Positions 37,001 through 48,794 of a stretch of 64,000 bases of DNA are shown here, piece after piece (positions within the stretch are counted from its first letter, which is position 1; each line of letters opens with the position of its first letter). Source of the stretch: Mesodorylaimus sp. YZB2_4 (lineage: Eukaryota; Nematoda; Enoplea; Dorylaimida; Dorylaimidae); contig JASANH010001039.1 of NCBI GenBank assembly GCA_030248295.1, positions 186,001 to 250,000 of the forward strand, in the 5' to 3' direction. Under the pieces are notes generated by a model that saw only the letters and a program-made list of their open reading frames with translations, ran no database searches and was not told the DNA's origin. A program made the position numbers and the translations under genes.

Positions 37001-38691
37001 TGGGCAATTTCCACGGCGAGATGTCGCAGTGACGCCATTGAACACATTCATTATACTGTGTCCAAGGCCAAGTGTCAATTATGCCACGACACGGACAGGG
37101 TTTGGGGCAGTTTCGAGTGTCGACGCCAATCCATAATAACTTGGCATAAACCCGTCCCGATGGTGCCCAAGGGGTGGATTACTGTAGGACTCTCTGAGTC
37201 ATCATAAACACTTTATGTTTGCTCGGGTTAGGAGGGGGCTGCGGGTTAAAAATTAGATGCAAAACTGGAAATTAATCAAAATTTCTCGCATAATAAAATA
37301 CTGCATGGGATAGGATTGTGATTTTTTCAGCTGATACTCGGCCACAGAGCAAAGAAGTTATGGAAGCGCGTGAGCGAATTCGCAATGCTTGGATTGAATA
37401 CCGCCGACAGTGGATTCTATTGGACACCAGCAGTGGTCTGCCGTCAGTCTTACTCAGAGCTATTGAATCGGTCAAGTAAGCAGATTTGACAGATTTTGCA
37501 AACTAAGAACAAAGGTGGGAGGGGATCAAAAGTGGTTGACCTTGGTGGAGTGGGTGCTGATGTATGGCCTGATTTCGAGTGTATTACAGTATCCCAGGCT
37601 TTCGAATGCGATTAGACTACTAGTTTATGGCGGCCGCTGAGGGATCAGATGAGGTCTGAACACTGTTCAATGTTTTGTGCATAAGATCCTTCTAAGATTT
37701 TGATAAGACGGGCATCTTATCGAAATTGAAGCGAGCCCGATCCTGACATGATTTCACAGAAACGACCACGAAACAAAATGACATTACACGAAGTCACCCG
37801 AGCGGGAAATGCAGGGCCGAGCCCGCGTAGTCCACGACACCTCGGGTAGTTTATTTGTACCACCCACACGCAAGGGGCGTTCAGACATGGAATTGAAGCT
37901 GCCTTCTGGGGGTTGAAGACTCAAACTGGCTTAAATGCGCGATTCAGACCAGGGGCTCAATACCAATTATCGCCCTTCCTGCAATCTAAACCAGTCACTC
38001 AGCTTCGAGTGAGCTCGGCCTCTCGTCTAGCCTTGAGCTAGGGAAGGCAGATCAGCACTCTGAATCAGTGCATAGGTGCTGTAAACCGTCTGCCGCCAAG
38101 TCAAGGCGAGCGAGATAGAGTAATCGATACCTCCTCCACCCCTTGGCTGCGAGACATCAACCTCTGAAGTTGATGTTCCATCCGTAGGTATGGTCGCAAG
38201 ACTTGCCTACTAGGCCGCCGACTTCTGTCGCCCACACTCTCTCCTACGCCTGCCAGGAATGGTTGCAGTGCGGATACACACTTATTGCACTGACGTAATT
38301 GTGGGTCCTATTAGGACTCCGCTTCACTGGGATGGGATCCCTTGAGCATGACTCCGCTCTGCTGCCTTGCCTTACGCCCTAGCGCAGGACTGGGCGTGTT
38401 AGAGCATTAGTATAAGTGCCTGGAGCATTACACTCCTCCCACGATCAGGCCATGTCCAAGGCACCGCATTCTTGATCCCTTTTACTATCAAAATTGACAT
38501 CTCCAGTGTGTTTTATATCAATTTTTTCTTGTTCCAGAAATTTGGGGCATCGTGGCGAAGAATTCTTATATTATAAAGGGCTCAGCGGAAATATTCCCAA
38601 GGACAGTTTACTGCACGAATTGTTGGGCAGTTGTGAGCGGGCCCGACAAGACGGGTTAGTTGTCAAGAAAGAATTGCTTTTAGCTGCTTGA
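31083..38691 (+). CDS. ftz-f1: NR5A (FTZ-F1 / SF-1 / nhr-25 type) nuclear receptor (7 exons, 778 aa)
   Basis: Exons: 31083-31355, 31412-31520, 33966-35359, 36413-36534, 36675-36814, 37331-37475, 38538-38691; all phases agree and the sum is 2337 nt. The DNA-binding domain begins at Cys59: [15 protein letters not shown]-box CESCKG, second finger Cys95-Cys114, then the NR5A-specific FTZ-F1 box from residue 128 ([20 protein letters not shown]). This box allows monomer binding to sites of the YCAAGGYCR type. The hinge, about residues 156-540, is one long low-complexity region rich in Ser, Gly, Ala, His and Gln. The ligand-binding domain follows ([17 protein letters not shown] is the helix 3-5 signature) and ends with [12 protein letters not shown] and an AF-2-like LLHELLGS near residue 752. 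In ecdysozoans this nuclear transcription factor controls moulting and epidermal development. Introns 2 (2.4 kb), 3 and 6 (about 1 kb each) are the large ones. Confidence 0.95.
38095..38275 (+). repeat. GC-rich hairpin repeat, unit in NR5A intron 6
   Basis: It shares GAGTAATCGATAC, CATCAACCTCTGAAGTTGA (a changed but still palindromic hairpin), CCGTAGGTATGGTCGCAAG and CTCCTACGCCTGCCAGGA with the units at 4.0-4.6 kb. The first and last bases of the hairpin have co-varied in part. Confidence 0.6.
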
Positions 38692-41085
38692 ACATTCCAC
38701 TCGATCAATACCGTCTTCCATAAAAATCTTCAATTATCGATTACGGTTTTCTTCGACTCGATTTAATACGTTGTATTTTTCGCTCAGCGTCATTTTTCAA
38801 CCAGCGGGTTTATCAAATACGCGTGAGCGAAGTGGTTCTTTTTGCTATTTCTCCATGTGTAACGGGCTCTATGAGATATCGTTGACCATTTATGGGTTTT
38901 TACAATTAGATCAGGACAAAATGAGCCTTTTGCATTTGAGGATTGAGTGTAGGAAAGTATCTCGATAAGAATAGTGGTCTGGGTCCTTTCTGCCTTATGC
39001 GAAATTTGTATCCTTTTTCCAAGAATCTATTATTTTGCCTTTTGGTTTTGGATGGTACTGTAAGCTAAGCCTTTCTGATCTTGCCCTGATGCACAGTGCT
39101 TTGTCGAAGCTGTCTGTGCCTTAGTACAAACAGTTTGTTCAAAAAGTGTCCGAGCTGTTCTCCGCTGTTCATATTCTGATATTGCATTTCCTGGTGGTGG
39201 TGTGCATTGACAGCAATTATTCAGTCTGTGACTTGTTCTTGTTTCTCTTTCTAGTTTCTTAGTGTACTGTGATTGCAAAACCCTGTTTTACTCATCGCTC
39301 TCCGTTGTTTCTTTTTTTTACATTTCTTTGGAAAACAGATTAGACATTTTGAGCCAGTTTTGCTGTGACTGTTCGTTTTTTCAGTCAACTAAAGAAAAAA
39401 AATTTGAGTAGAATTGTTTTTATGACAGATCCTTTCTGCCTTTGAGCCCAATTCTACTTTTACATTCCACACTGTATACTTCCATGAATTTTTCGTCCAA
39501 ATGGGTTTCATCGAATGTGAATACGTGTAATTTTTGAGCGGGATGGTCGATTTATCATTGTGTTTTTCAAACCAGCATTTTTGTTGTGCATACAATAACA
39601 TTCCGATGTCATTGTTCTTGGAAAAAACGGAGTTTTTTTCTGGAAATTGTGTATTCCTGAGATTTGAACTTTTTTTCTGTACGGGCGGTACGTTTTTTTG
39701 ACTTGCTGCTTGTTTTGCTGCATTTGGACGAATTTCTTAAAGATTGCAATGTTTTTGTGTTAGTTTTTATTGTGGGATTTGGTATGCAAATTTGGGCTTC
39801 AGATTTTGCATTTGAACTTGATTTGTTTATGTATATTCTAACTTTGAGTTAGGTTGTGGCCTGTTTAGCATGTTATTTGATGTGGTGTGCTCATAGAATT
39901 GAAGGTCGTATAATCAATAGGCTGGATATGTGCATTCTGTTTCATACCCAAGTATTTAAATTGTGATGTTTGGTTGTGTGATTGCTTAATTGTTGCATTT
40001 TTTGTATATAAATTTTAAGTCTTAATAGTTCTCTAATGCTGCAGAGTCTTCTTCGCGGCTGGCAAATCCCTTTTGATAAAAATGCTCGCAGCAATCAAAC
40101 AAAATGTAAAATCAGAGGATAAGTTACAAGAAGAGTTGATATAGTTCTTGTGATAGATGGACAAACAGTCTGATAATATGAGACACCCGCGTCTGTGGCG
40201 CACCTCCAACAAAATGCTGCTGCTCGATTCTTTCGGACCAATAATAGGAGCCGAGGGCGGGGCTTGAGCGGATAGGCGACCAATCAGAAGCTGTCGGCGC
40301 GTCCCTTGTGCTTGCTAGTTTGAAGTTGAGGTTTTCGAGAAATTATGGCTGCTCTTCCTGAAAACTTCTCTTCCTTGAATTTCACAGAACTTTTAGTTTG
40401 ATGCGCAGGAAAAGAATATAGCTGAAATACAGAATTTTCTTTAAACAAAATTCATACGCTTTTCCAAAAATCTTCCTGGACAGAATGTTTGATTTCGACG
40501 GGAGAAGATGAAAAAAAGAATTTAAAAAATATGGCAGGATGCATTGTCGATGACTGTGCTGCTCAGATCATCAAGGACATTTGAAAACCTCCAATTGTGT
40601 TTATGCTTCATTGAAAGAAAGCTTTCCTGAGACCAGGAGCATCTCAAGTATATTCAATATGTATCTACAAAATTTTCTCCAAACTGTACTTTTTTCTTTA
40701 GGAATGTACATGCGGCCCATGCGGTAACGTAGTGGCCGTGTATATTCTCAAAGAAAACAGGTTATACTGTTTGTACGATGCTTACAGCATACTCAGTGTT
40801 TTAGATGATGCACCGAAAACGGAGCTGTGCAATATGCCTTTTTCTGTTTTTTGGCACGATTTTCACAACAGTTTTTACCTTACAGACTCCATAGTTTAAG
40901 TAACTTGTAACGCGTTGTAACTTTTGCTTCTTGAAGGCGCTTGGAATTCTTGGGGGTTTGGCTAGGGCAGTAGGATGGATAGGGAGGAACCAAGTACAGA
41001 ACCAGAACCGAGAACACGGAACTGGGTGAGATTTGCGCTCTCGCTCGATTTGACTCTTGGTGATTACTTCCTTCCCCATTTGAAC

Positions 41086-42552
41086 CCCATTTCAGCAATT
41101 TTAGCTAATCATGATCGATCATTTCAGCTGTTGATCAGTCGCAATGATCAGTAAAAGCCTTTCTTGTAGCCCTTGAAAAAAGCTCAAAAATGGTTTTTTC
41201 CGCATTAGAATTCGTTGATTTTTACCCGAGATATTGCGAAAACTGAAATTCGGAGGGAATGCCTGCGGTAGGCACCTTTCGAATTTCCCGCCCGCGCACA
41301 GCTTTCGACATTAGAGCGGGGTTGGCTGGCTATACTTTGGAAATCGCCAGAAATTTATAACTCTTCTTCTTTTCTCGAAAGGCAGATTATCCAATACAAA
41401 ATCAGACCGACACGTAGTGAAAAGTGAGAAAATTACATATTTTCTCGCGATTTCTAGAGCGAGCAGCCAAGACCACTCCAATGTCGAAAGCGACACGTGG
41501 GCGCGAAATTCTAAAGTAGCGTTTCGCGGGCACTTTTTCCGAATTTGAGTTTTCTTCAATCTCTTGGGTAAAAATCAACAAATTCTATCGCGGAAAAAAC
41601 CATTTTTAAGCTTTTCTCGAGCTCTACAAAAAATGCTATCACTGATTAGCGCAACTGATCGACAGCTGAAATGATCGATCATGATTAGCTGAAATTGCTG
41701 AAATGGGGCGCAGTTATTGGCCATGTGCACAATTACCGTGGTACGAAGTGCGAAAATTAGACTGGTTTTATGATGTTCTGACTATAGGCTACTATTTCAG
41801 TGAAAAAAACTGGGAGACTTGTGTTGTGTCTGTTGCCAGCCTGCGTACGAGCGGCTGATGCCATTTTGTAGGGCTTATACGTATGGCCTAGTTTTCTTTA
41901 GCTAGCTGATTCATGCACCCGTTACCAGCCTCTACACAGCTTTCCTTTGGCATTGCTGCCCTTTTCATTTATGGGATTCGCCCGCTTGCTTTTATGTCTT
42001 CATTCGCTATAGCACTAAGCATGAGGGACCGTAACAGACTATGTAGCTAGAAAGCACTTATTTTATGATCATGCTTTTTATTTGCAGGCTGGGGTTTTTC
42101 TATTTTTGGGGAAATATATTTTCACTTCCGAGTTTGGTCTTGATTATATGTTGTACAGGCCACGTTACAACAACTTGTTCTTATGATTCGCTCATAATCG
42201 ATTATGTGCCTCATCACGGCTGATCACGAACGGTTTTTTTTTAATATCCCATGAACGGTTATAGCTACGTTAATTTTTGAGAAAGTTTTGACCTCCTTGA
42301 AATGTAGCTGTTTTTTATATATTTCAAAAATTGTTATAGGTTAAAAAATAAGCAAGTTATGATTTTTTGGCCACTTTTTACCCATAATGTGCTATACTTC
42401 CAATAATATAAGCATTTCAAAAAAATTTTCTTCCGTCAAGACAATCAGTTTTGTGAGCACTTTCGAGAGAACATAAGAAAAAGAGGGTCAAAAAATTTGT
42501 GTGGTCAAGTATATTTCATATGGGTCGAGTCTCTCAGAAACCCTCTCTTAAA
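41086..42552. mobile_element. Foldback composite element, copy 1
   Basis: Bases 41086-41707 form one near-palindrome: the left arm begins CCCCATTTCAGCAATTTTAG and the right arm ends in its reverse complement, and matching continues inward (TGATCGATCATTTCAGCTG, AAAAATGGTTTTTTCCGC, CTTTCGACATT) for about 300 bp per arm. A unique tail continues to TCTCTCAGAAACCCTCTCTT at about 42549, interrupted by roughly 350 bp of unrelated DNA (about 41830-42180). The same parts in the same order occur at 59.9-60.8 kb. No coding frame is seen. Confidence 0.65.
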
Positions 42553-42954
42553 AGATATGGCCGTGCATTGCTGCGCTCGGATCCTCTGGTGTTTGCTCGC
42601 GTGGGCATCTTAGGACCGGGTGCATTCGACCAGCAGCCAGGCTAGTGAATCACTGCACAGAGAAGTTGCAGGCACCCTAAGCCAGGACGTTCAAGCCCGA
42701 GGGGTTCTTGTGGGACTCGTGGTCTTATCGTTAGTGAAGATACTCTGCAGAATAAGTCTGCTCGCAGGTTAGGGCTATTGCAGACCTTGGATCGCTCGAT
42801 TGTAAGACCAGCTCGAACCCTATGTCACGTGAGCATAGAATATCGTACAACGCCACAACAACAGAGCCAAAGCACCCATCGGCAAATTGTCTGGATAGCT
42901 GAACTTTGAAAAAAGAGTCCCTTTGAATTAGTGTTTCAATGTCCTGGGTTTTTC

Positions 42955-43110
42955 ACCGTCTGACCTGACCCTGACCTTGACCGACCTCTCAAAAAACTTT
43001 TTGACCTTACCCTGACCTTGACAGACCCCAAAAAATTTTCTTGACCTAACTTTGACCAAGGGTCGGTCAATCAGGGTTTTGACAGAATTTTGACCTTGAC
43101 CTTAAGGTCA
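42955..43110. repeat. Short-word island (TGACCTTGACC words)
   Basis: TGACC and CTTGACC recur about ten times, separated by CCCCAAAAAATTTTC-type linkers, ending in CTAACACTAC. Three exact TGACCTTGA words occur at 42972, 43013 and 43091. Confidence 0.55.
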
Positions 43111-44021
43111 TTTCTAACACTACTTTTAAATGCCGTTTTATAGAGAAAACAAGGAAATTTCTGCGCCGCGCCCATTTTAATCGCGCGTCATTACTGATTT
43201 CGAATTGTATTGCTATTTGCTAGTTTACACGACTAGAAGAATTCGCCTTGATTCATAAGCAATTTTGATCACTATCGCCTGCATGTGGCCGTAGAATAGG
43301 ATTTTGACATAAAACACTCACAGTCAGATCATTGACCTATAAAACGCTTTTTGCGTATCTTATTCAAGCGAAGCTTCTCTGATCGTGAGACAAGGGAAGC
43401 TCAAATAAAATTTCTCTCGGCTCTATCATCAGCAGCAGCGAGAGAAAAGCTTTGTCTCCTTTACCTCATTAAAAATATCCAGGTTCTTAATAAATCTCTC
43501 AATAGTATTTTCTTTCAACTGACTAAATTAGCCAATCCTTCTTTGCGCCTCCTCAGAGAATCACCTTCATAGGGTATATTCGAATAACAAGCTCCTTCAC
43601 CAAATGGCTTGCCAAGAAACTTGAGCTTTGAATATTCCCAGCGTATTGACACCCAAATCCGACGAGGCATCATTACTTTTTGTGCAAAGTTAGCACATAC
43701 AGCAATTTGCTATGGCGTCTTATACAGGTTATTTGCCAAACTACATAGAAAAGACATGATACAATATTTGTCCGCTGCTATTCTGTTCTGATTTGCTATT
43801 CTTCCTTTATACCGTAGAAATCCTATAGAATCTTAATCCCACAGAAAATGCGCATTGATTGCGACATGTTGAGACCAGATTTTTCTTTGTGAGAGTGTGT
43901 AAATGCCACTCTCTCGCATCATCTGTTATATAATCTACAGTAAAACGCTCTGCTAATACTGTTTCCCGCAGTGTTTCCGGCCTTTAATAGAAAAGTTATA
44001 ATTTTTTAAAAGAAAATATCC

Positions 44022-45075
44022 ATGAATCAATCCAATGATTGCACTGTGTTCCAATCAGACTGGTACACCCAAGCATCAGAAACAGCCTATATTATCACAT
44101 ATTATGTCATTTATCCACTGACTATTTATATCCTAATATTTATGCGATCACACTACGGGCATTATTTCTTGAATCGAAATCCGAAGGTGGATACAAATAT
44201 CAGTCATTTGTCACTGGGTTTGACTTGTGCGAAAAAGTATTGCAAGTAATTTCTCACATCTCAGTTATGCTAGCTGGCACGACGGGCATCGATCAACACG
44301 GCTCCATTGCTGAATACATCGAGACAGTTTATTGGTTTATGTGGCACAGAGCGTATTTAATATCGCCCTCATTAAACGGGATTTGGACATGCAGTCTTTT
44401 AATGTCCTTGTGTTTGACACTGGACAGAATTTTAGCTCTCGCTAAACCAATAAAATATAAAATTTCCAATCATAAAATGCGTCAGAATTTTTCGTTGGCT
44501 TTTTGTTTAATTGTGGGTCTGGGAACGAGCGTCTATGACTGTTTCAGAAAAAACTAGAATCACAGATTTCAGAAACAACAAATTTGACCAGATATCATGT
44601 GGTCATCGATTTTGTTTATGCCAACAGCATAACTTTTGAAGTTTTGAATAATATCCGGAATATTACTCGATTAATAGCCCGGTTATGTCTTCTGATTTCG
44701 AGTATATCTTTATTTCTTGCATATAAAAAGCGGGTGAAGGAAAAACAGAAAATTCAGGCTTCTGACAAAGAAAGTATGAAATTTATGAAAAAACAAGAAA
44801 AAATTTTATTAATACTGACAATCAGCAATTTAATTTCAAAGACTTTCTCAGCTTTTGCTCTTGTTATTTTTTACATAGTTTACGAAGTTCAACCAATCTT
44901 CGCTAGCTGTGCATCTGTTCTAACTTCGCATGTTTTAAATTTCGCCATGGTATTTTTTCCAGCTGTCGATATATTTGTGGTATTTTTGATCAGCAAATCG
45001 TTTCGTGAATTATTTCTTAGAGGAGTACCACATATTTTAGTGAAATTAATTAAGCGACAGATTTCACCAACCTGA
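44022..45075 (+). CDS. Rhodopsin-like seven-transmembrane receptor (3 exons, about 317-324 aa)
   Basis: Three frames join by very short introns. Exon 1 is 44022-44202, intron 1 is 44 bp (44203-44246, phase 1), exon 2 starts at 44247. The second intron is ambiguous: 44513-44547 (35 bp, phase 0) and 44517-44572 (56 bp, phase 1) both restore the frame to the stop at 45075. Hydrophobic segments include YIITYYVIYPLTIYILIF, the segment ending SLCLTLDRILALAKPIKYK (a DR-containing class A motif), RLIARLCLLISSISLFLAY, LLILTISNLISKTFSAFALV and FAMVFFPAVDIFVVFLI. The last resembles a degenerate NPxxY helix followed by a basic tail. It is a plasma-membrane receptor of unknown ligand. The other receptor at 13 kb has a similar length and short introns, but the two proteins are not close. 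Leader ATG 44022 is preceded by an A-rich context. Confidence 0.7.
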
Positions 45076-45544
45076 TGAGAGCGCGATTTCCTTTTCACAG
45101 CCTTCGCCCGAGTCTGGGGCGGCGGGGCTATCACCGAGCCCGTCTGTGCGGACAGGACGGAATGTTGTCTGGGTGGACAGTGGAATCTTGTTAAGTCTGT
45201 ATTTTGGACTAAAATTGAACTGACGTGCTGGAGTAAACTGTATCTTTTTTAAACATCGAAACTTTAACTGGCCAAAGAAGATCCTGTACACATAATTATT
45301 TTTTTACAAGTAGAGTGTTCTGAAAACAAATTTTTGCCACGTTGGTTTGCAGTAAGCATAACCGCACGGCCAAAGAAGTATGTACATATATAGCAGGAGC
45401 GATCTGTTTTGTGCTATGCTACGGAGTACTAGTTTATGGGTCAAAAATTTGATAGTTGACTGACTTGACTAATTTTAGCGATTTTGTGGATAAAAGTTTT
45501 TGCGGATGGCGACTAGGGATAGGTCCAGATCCCGACATTGTAGC

Positions 45545-45700
45545 GTTTTACAGTTAACTGAAACTGCAAGTGAATCTATCAGTTAACTGAATCTTTTTAA
45601 TTCAGTTAACTGTAACTTTAACTGAAACTGAATCTCCTCGCCGAAACTGAATTTAACTGTAACTGAATGTTTTTAGAATCAGTTAAAATCAGTTTTCGAG
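45545..45700. repeat. Short-word island (AACTGAAACTGAAT words)
   Basis: CAGTTAACTG, AACTGAAACTG and CTGAATCTTTTT recur without a fixed period. Smaller patches with the same word lie at 46765-46830 and 47760-47805, so the three could be parts of one interrupted element. Confidence 0.55.
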
Positions 45701-46119
45701 TTACTACGCTTTTGAAAATAAGTAATCTGTTTGCGGATGTTCGATCTCAAATCTCTAAGAGAAACGAAACGCAGCTAGACGAATTGCTGGTTCGAATCAT
45801 CATAATCGCGAGTTGAAGGTGTATTCTGTTATCCTTAAAACGCCTCAAAACGAAAAAATCGATTTATTCGAATTTTGGTCCAAATGTAGAGAGAAGCTGC
45901 AAAATCTTCACGAATATTGTAGTGCTTTATCATTTCCTGCAGGCTAGCGCCGAGTGAAAGAGTTATAAGCTAGGTGAGGTTCAAGTTGAAAAGCAGTCGG
46001 TATAATTTAAATAAAATAAAAGCACCTACTGTTTATGAAAAAGGGTTTCTTCAATTTCAATCATTTCATTACAAACATTTTAAAGTTACATCTTCTTGAT
46101 CTTAGAAAGCTTTGCCAAC

Positions 46120-46540
46120 CAGTGAGTTGAACTTGACATGCTTATTTGATAATTCCCAAGTTCCTGGTGTGTAAGAAAGCTCTCTGAAAATATCTGGCCC
46201 TTATGGCCAGCTGGTCAGCAGCGGTGAGCTCCTAAAATCTTGCGGGTTTCTTAAATTCGTGTGTTGCGAGGCGACAGAAAGTTGGGGAAGACTCGCAGGG
46301 CTCTTCTGAACCCGCTGTTATGGGCCTTGGTTCCGTCTTCCAGGCTTCTGGTTCTGAATTTTTTTGCCTAGAAGACCCGACGAAGCGAGAATGTTTCCAA
46401 ATATTTGCAGGACTTCGGCCGCTGACCTCTGCTGAGTAGTTGCCCAAACGAGCTAAATATTTTGCGCAGAGCTTCCTTTTTGACCAAAAGAAATTACAAT
46501 CATGAGCTATGGCATTAGATTCAGAACGGTTACAAGGATC
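46120..46540. mobile_element. Long-terminal-inverted-repeat element, copy 3
   Basis: Inverted blocks near GGCCAGCTGGTCAGCAGCGG (left) and GCCGCTGACCTCTGCTGAG (right), with CGCAGGGCTCTT in the core as in copy 2. Outer ends are too diverged to place exactly. Confidence 0.55.
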
Positions 46541-47924
46541 AGGTACCTGGTCTGTCTGCGGATTTGTTGGTGGGTGGACTGTTGAGACATGGTCGTGCAT
46601 CGCTGTGCTCGTAAAGGACCCTCTGGTGTTGACTTTGGTCTTTACTGCGCCTTGCGAGCTGTTTAAAGTCTTGAATGCGGAAGAGTAGTTATTTGAATGA
46701 AGAAAAGTGGAGATTGTTCCCGTCAAGTCTTCACATCTAGATGCGAAATGCTTTTTTTTGAACTGAATCATTCAGTTGAATTCAGTTAACTTAACTGAAA
46801 CTGAAACTGAATCTTTTTTCCAAAACTGTATCAACGCTACGACATTGAGGCATCATGATTATGCATATATATAGGCGCAAGGACGCTAGGTGCACTTTGA
46901 TCCATAGCATCACGTCTTGCCAGAGGAAGCAGAAGATATTGGCTAAGTCATCGTTCGAGGAGACGACAGTTCGGATGCTGAAAACAATAGCGACGAAGAG
47001 GCAACAGCAAGGCTGACCTTGCTGGACGTTTATCGAAACTACAAATGTACTCATCAATTTCAATTTAAACGAGTACAGTATATAAATCCACCTAAGAAAA
47101 AGAACCATCCCTAATGACGACATTTTACTTTGCAGACCGCCAGAGTGGAGAGATGGCACAAATGAAATATTGGGGACTGCAGCGCTGTGAGGCTTTCATG
47201 AATCAATCTGAGCAGGTGCATCAGATAGTATCGTCATACAACCAGTCTTCGAATAAACTGGCATGTGATATGTAGAATCTTATATCTGACGTGGGCCCGG
47301 GCGTAGTTTTCACGATCAGTGAGAAGCGAGCGCCTCCTCTCCTGGAAATTCTTGAATTTGAAACGAGCTATCTATTGCCTGGCCTTGATTGGGTCAGATT
47401 ACCGAATCGATTGCTTTATGAACTTTCGAACTTGAAACTTAAGTGAAAGGTTGTTTTGTCCAAAAAGGAAAGCCAAGTGTAAAGCACTGGCTTGATTGTA
47501 ATTCTTTTTCATATTACCATAACACGGGGTGGACCATCTCGCTATACTAATCCCACTAAAAGCTCGATCAAAATTTTTTCAAAATTGACGACTAATTTCC
47601 GCTTGCCCAATATTCAATGAAACATCAGTTGTGTCCTGTTCCATTCTGGCACGTGGTCTTGGTGATTATCTGAATGCATTTATTGTCACAGGAAATAGTG
47701 AAATTTTATCTTCCCAAAAAGTTTAGTGACACTGAAACAAAACCGGCCTTATTTTAATAGACAGTTACCAGAAACTGAAACTGAAATGTTTTACAAAACT
47801 GTAAAGAAGTGGCTCAGCTTGTTTTGGAACGTCGAAACGAGCAGTTCGAAACTATACAGAGATTGGCAGGAAAAACCTTACTATGTAAACTTATTGTCAT
47901 AGCTCATGGAATTGAATAATGTGC

Positions 47925-48115
47925 GCACAAAATGTCAAAATTTTTTGACTTCTCCAAAGATTCTAAAATTTGACTTTGATATTGACAGGAGCCCAAAAAA
48001 TTTTTCGACTTTGACTGCGGCCAAAAATTTTTTTGATATCGATATTGACTTTGGCGGGATTTCGAAAACATACGATTTTGACGGGATTCTAACATTGACA
48101 TTGCCGTCAATTGCA
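47925..48115. repeat. Short-word island (TTGACTTTGAC words)
   Basis: TTTGACTTTGATATTGACAG and related words are separated by CCCAAAAAATTTTT linkers and end in GCAACACTAG. Linkers and ending are shared with the island at 42955-43110 although the word differs. Confidence 0.55.
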
Positions 48116-48794
48116 ACACTAGTTTCGGGCTTGATCCGACTGCCACATTGGCAATTAAAATTTTTCGGCGCTTTTTCTGCTTTTAAAAATAATAATGTCC
48201 ACTATGCTACATATCATTGAAAAATCACAATTTTTCAAGTATAATCACAACTTGGCGCCAGCCTCTCCCCTCCCCATCTGCTTCCGTCCACTTCCCGCAA
48301 CGCCCATTCCCTAGGGCGGACGTCCTTCATAGATGGCTCGATAGTTGAAGTTCCAGTGGTTCAAGATTCCTCGTCCCATAAAAATACCAAGATGGGGCCA
48401 CGTGGGCGGTGGCCATCCTATCCCACAATATGGCTCACACATGGGAAGCATCGCACGCGTTTGGCATTGGTATTGTCGGATGTCTGGCGGGGCGCTTCTG
48501 CACTTTGTCCCCCAATCCCGCCAAGTCGCGAAACCCGCAATTATTTGCGGGACTCGCGGCCCGCCAGGGAGGTATGCCTACAATGCCAAAGCGGCTAAAC
48601 AAACAAATGCCGCGACCACCAGGTAAAACCGAAGCCTGCAGGCTACATCCAGTACCTCCCCCCCCCCCCCCAGGCTAAGCGTAAGCCTGAATCCAGTCCA
48701 CCTCAAACTAAGGCTGAGCCTAAATCAAGTCCATCCTGAATCCTACCTAAAAGCAAGGCCACAACATCCGTTTTCTTCTCTTTACTATCCAATC

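Larger units (their letters stand above)
38692..44021. other. Intergenic region downstream of NR5A
   Basis: Bases 38.7-40.0 kb are T/G-rich and could be a long 3' untranslated region. The foldback element fills 41.1-42.55 kb; 42.58-42.84 kb is a GC-rich stretch with a box-B-like word on the minus strand; a short-word island follows at 42.95 kb. Confidence 0.4.
45076..48794. other. Repeat-filled intergenic region
   Basis: Contains the AACTG island and its outliers, inverted-repeat copy 3, the TTGAC island (47925-48115) and a poly-C run near 48659. No gene supported. Confidence 0.4.

Noticed and set aside
36923-37207. A 94-codon frame within the NR5A gene
   Set aside because: It lies inside intron 5, whose flanking exons splice in perfect phase without it.
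46232-46771. A 179-codon minus-strand frame
   Set aside because: It runs through copy 3 of the inverted-repeat element and unrelated flank, and the homologous element copies are not open.
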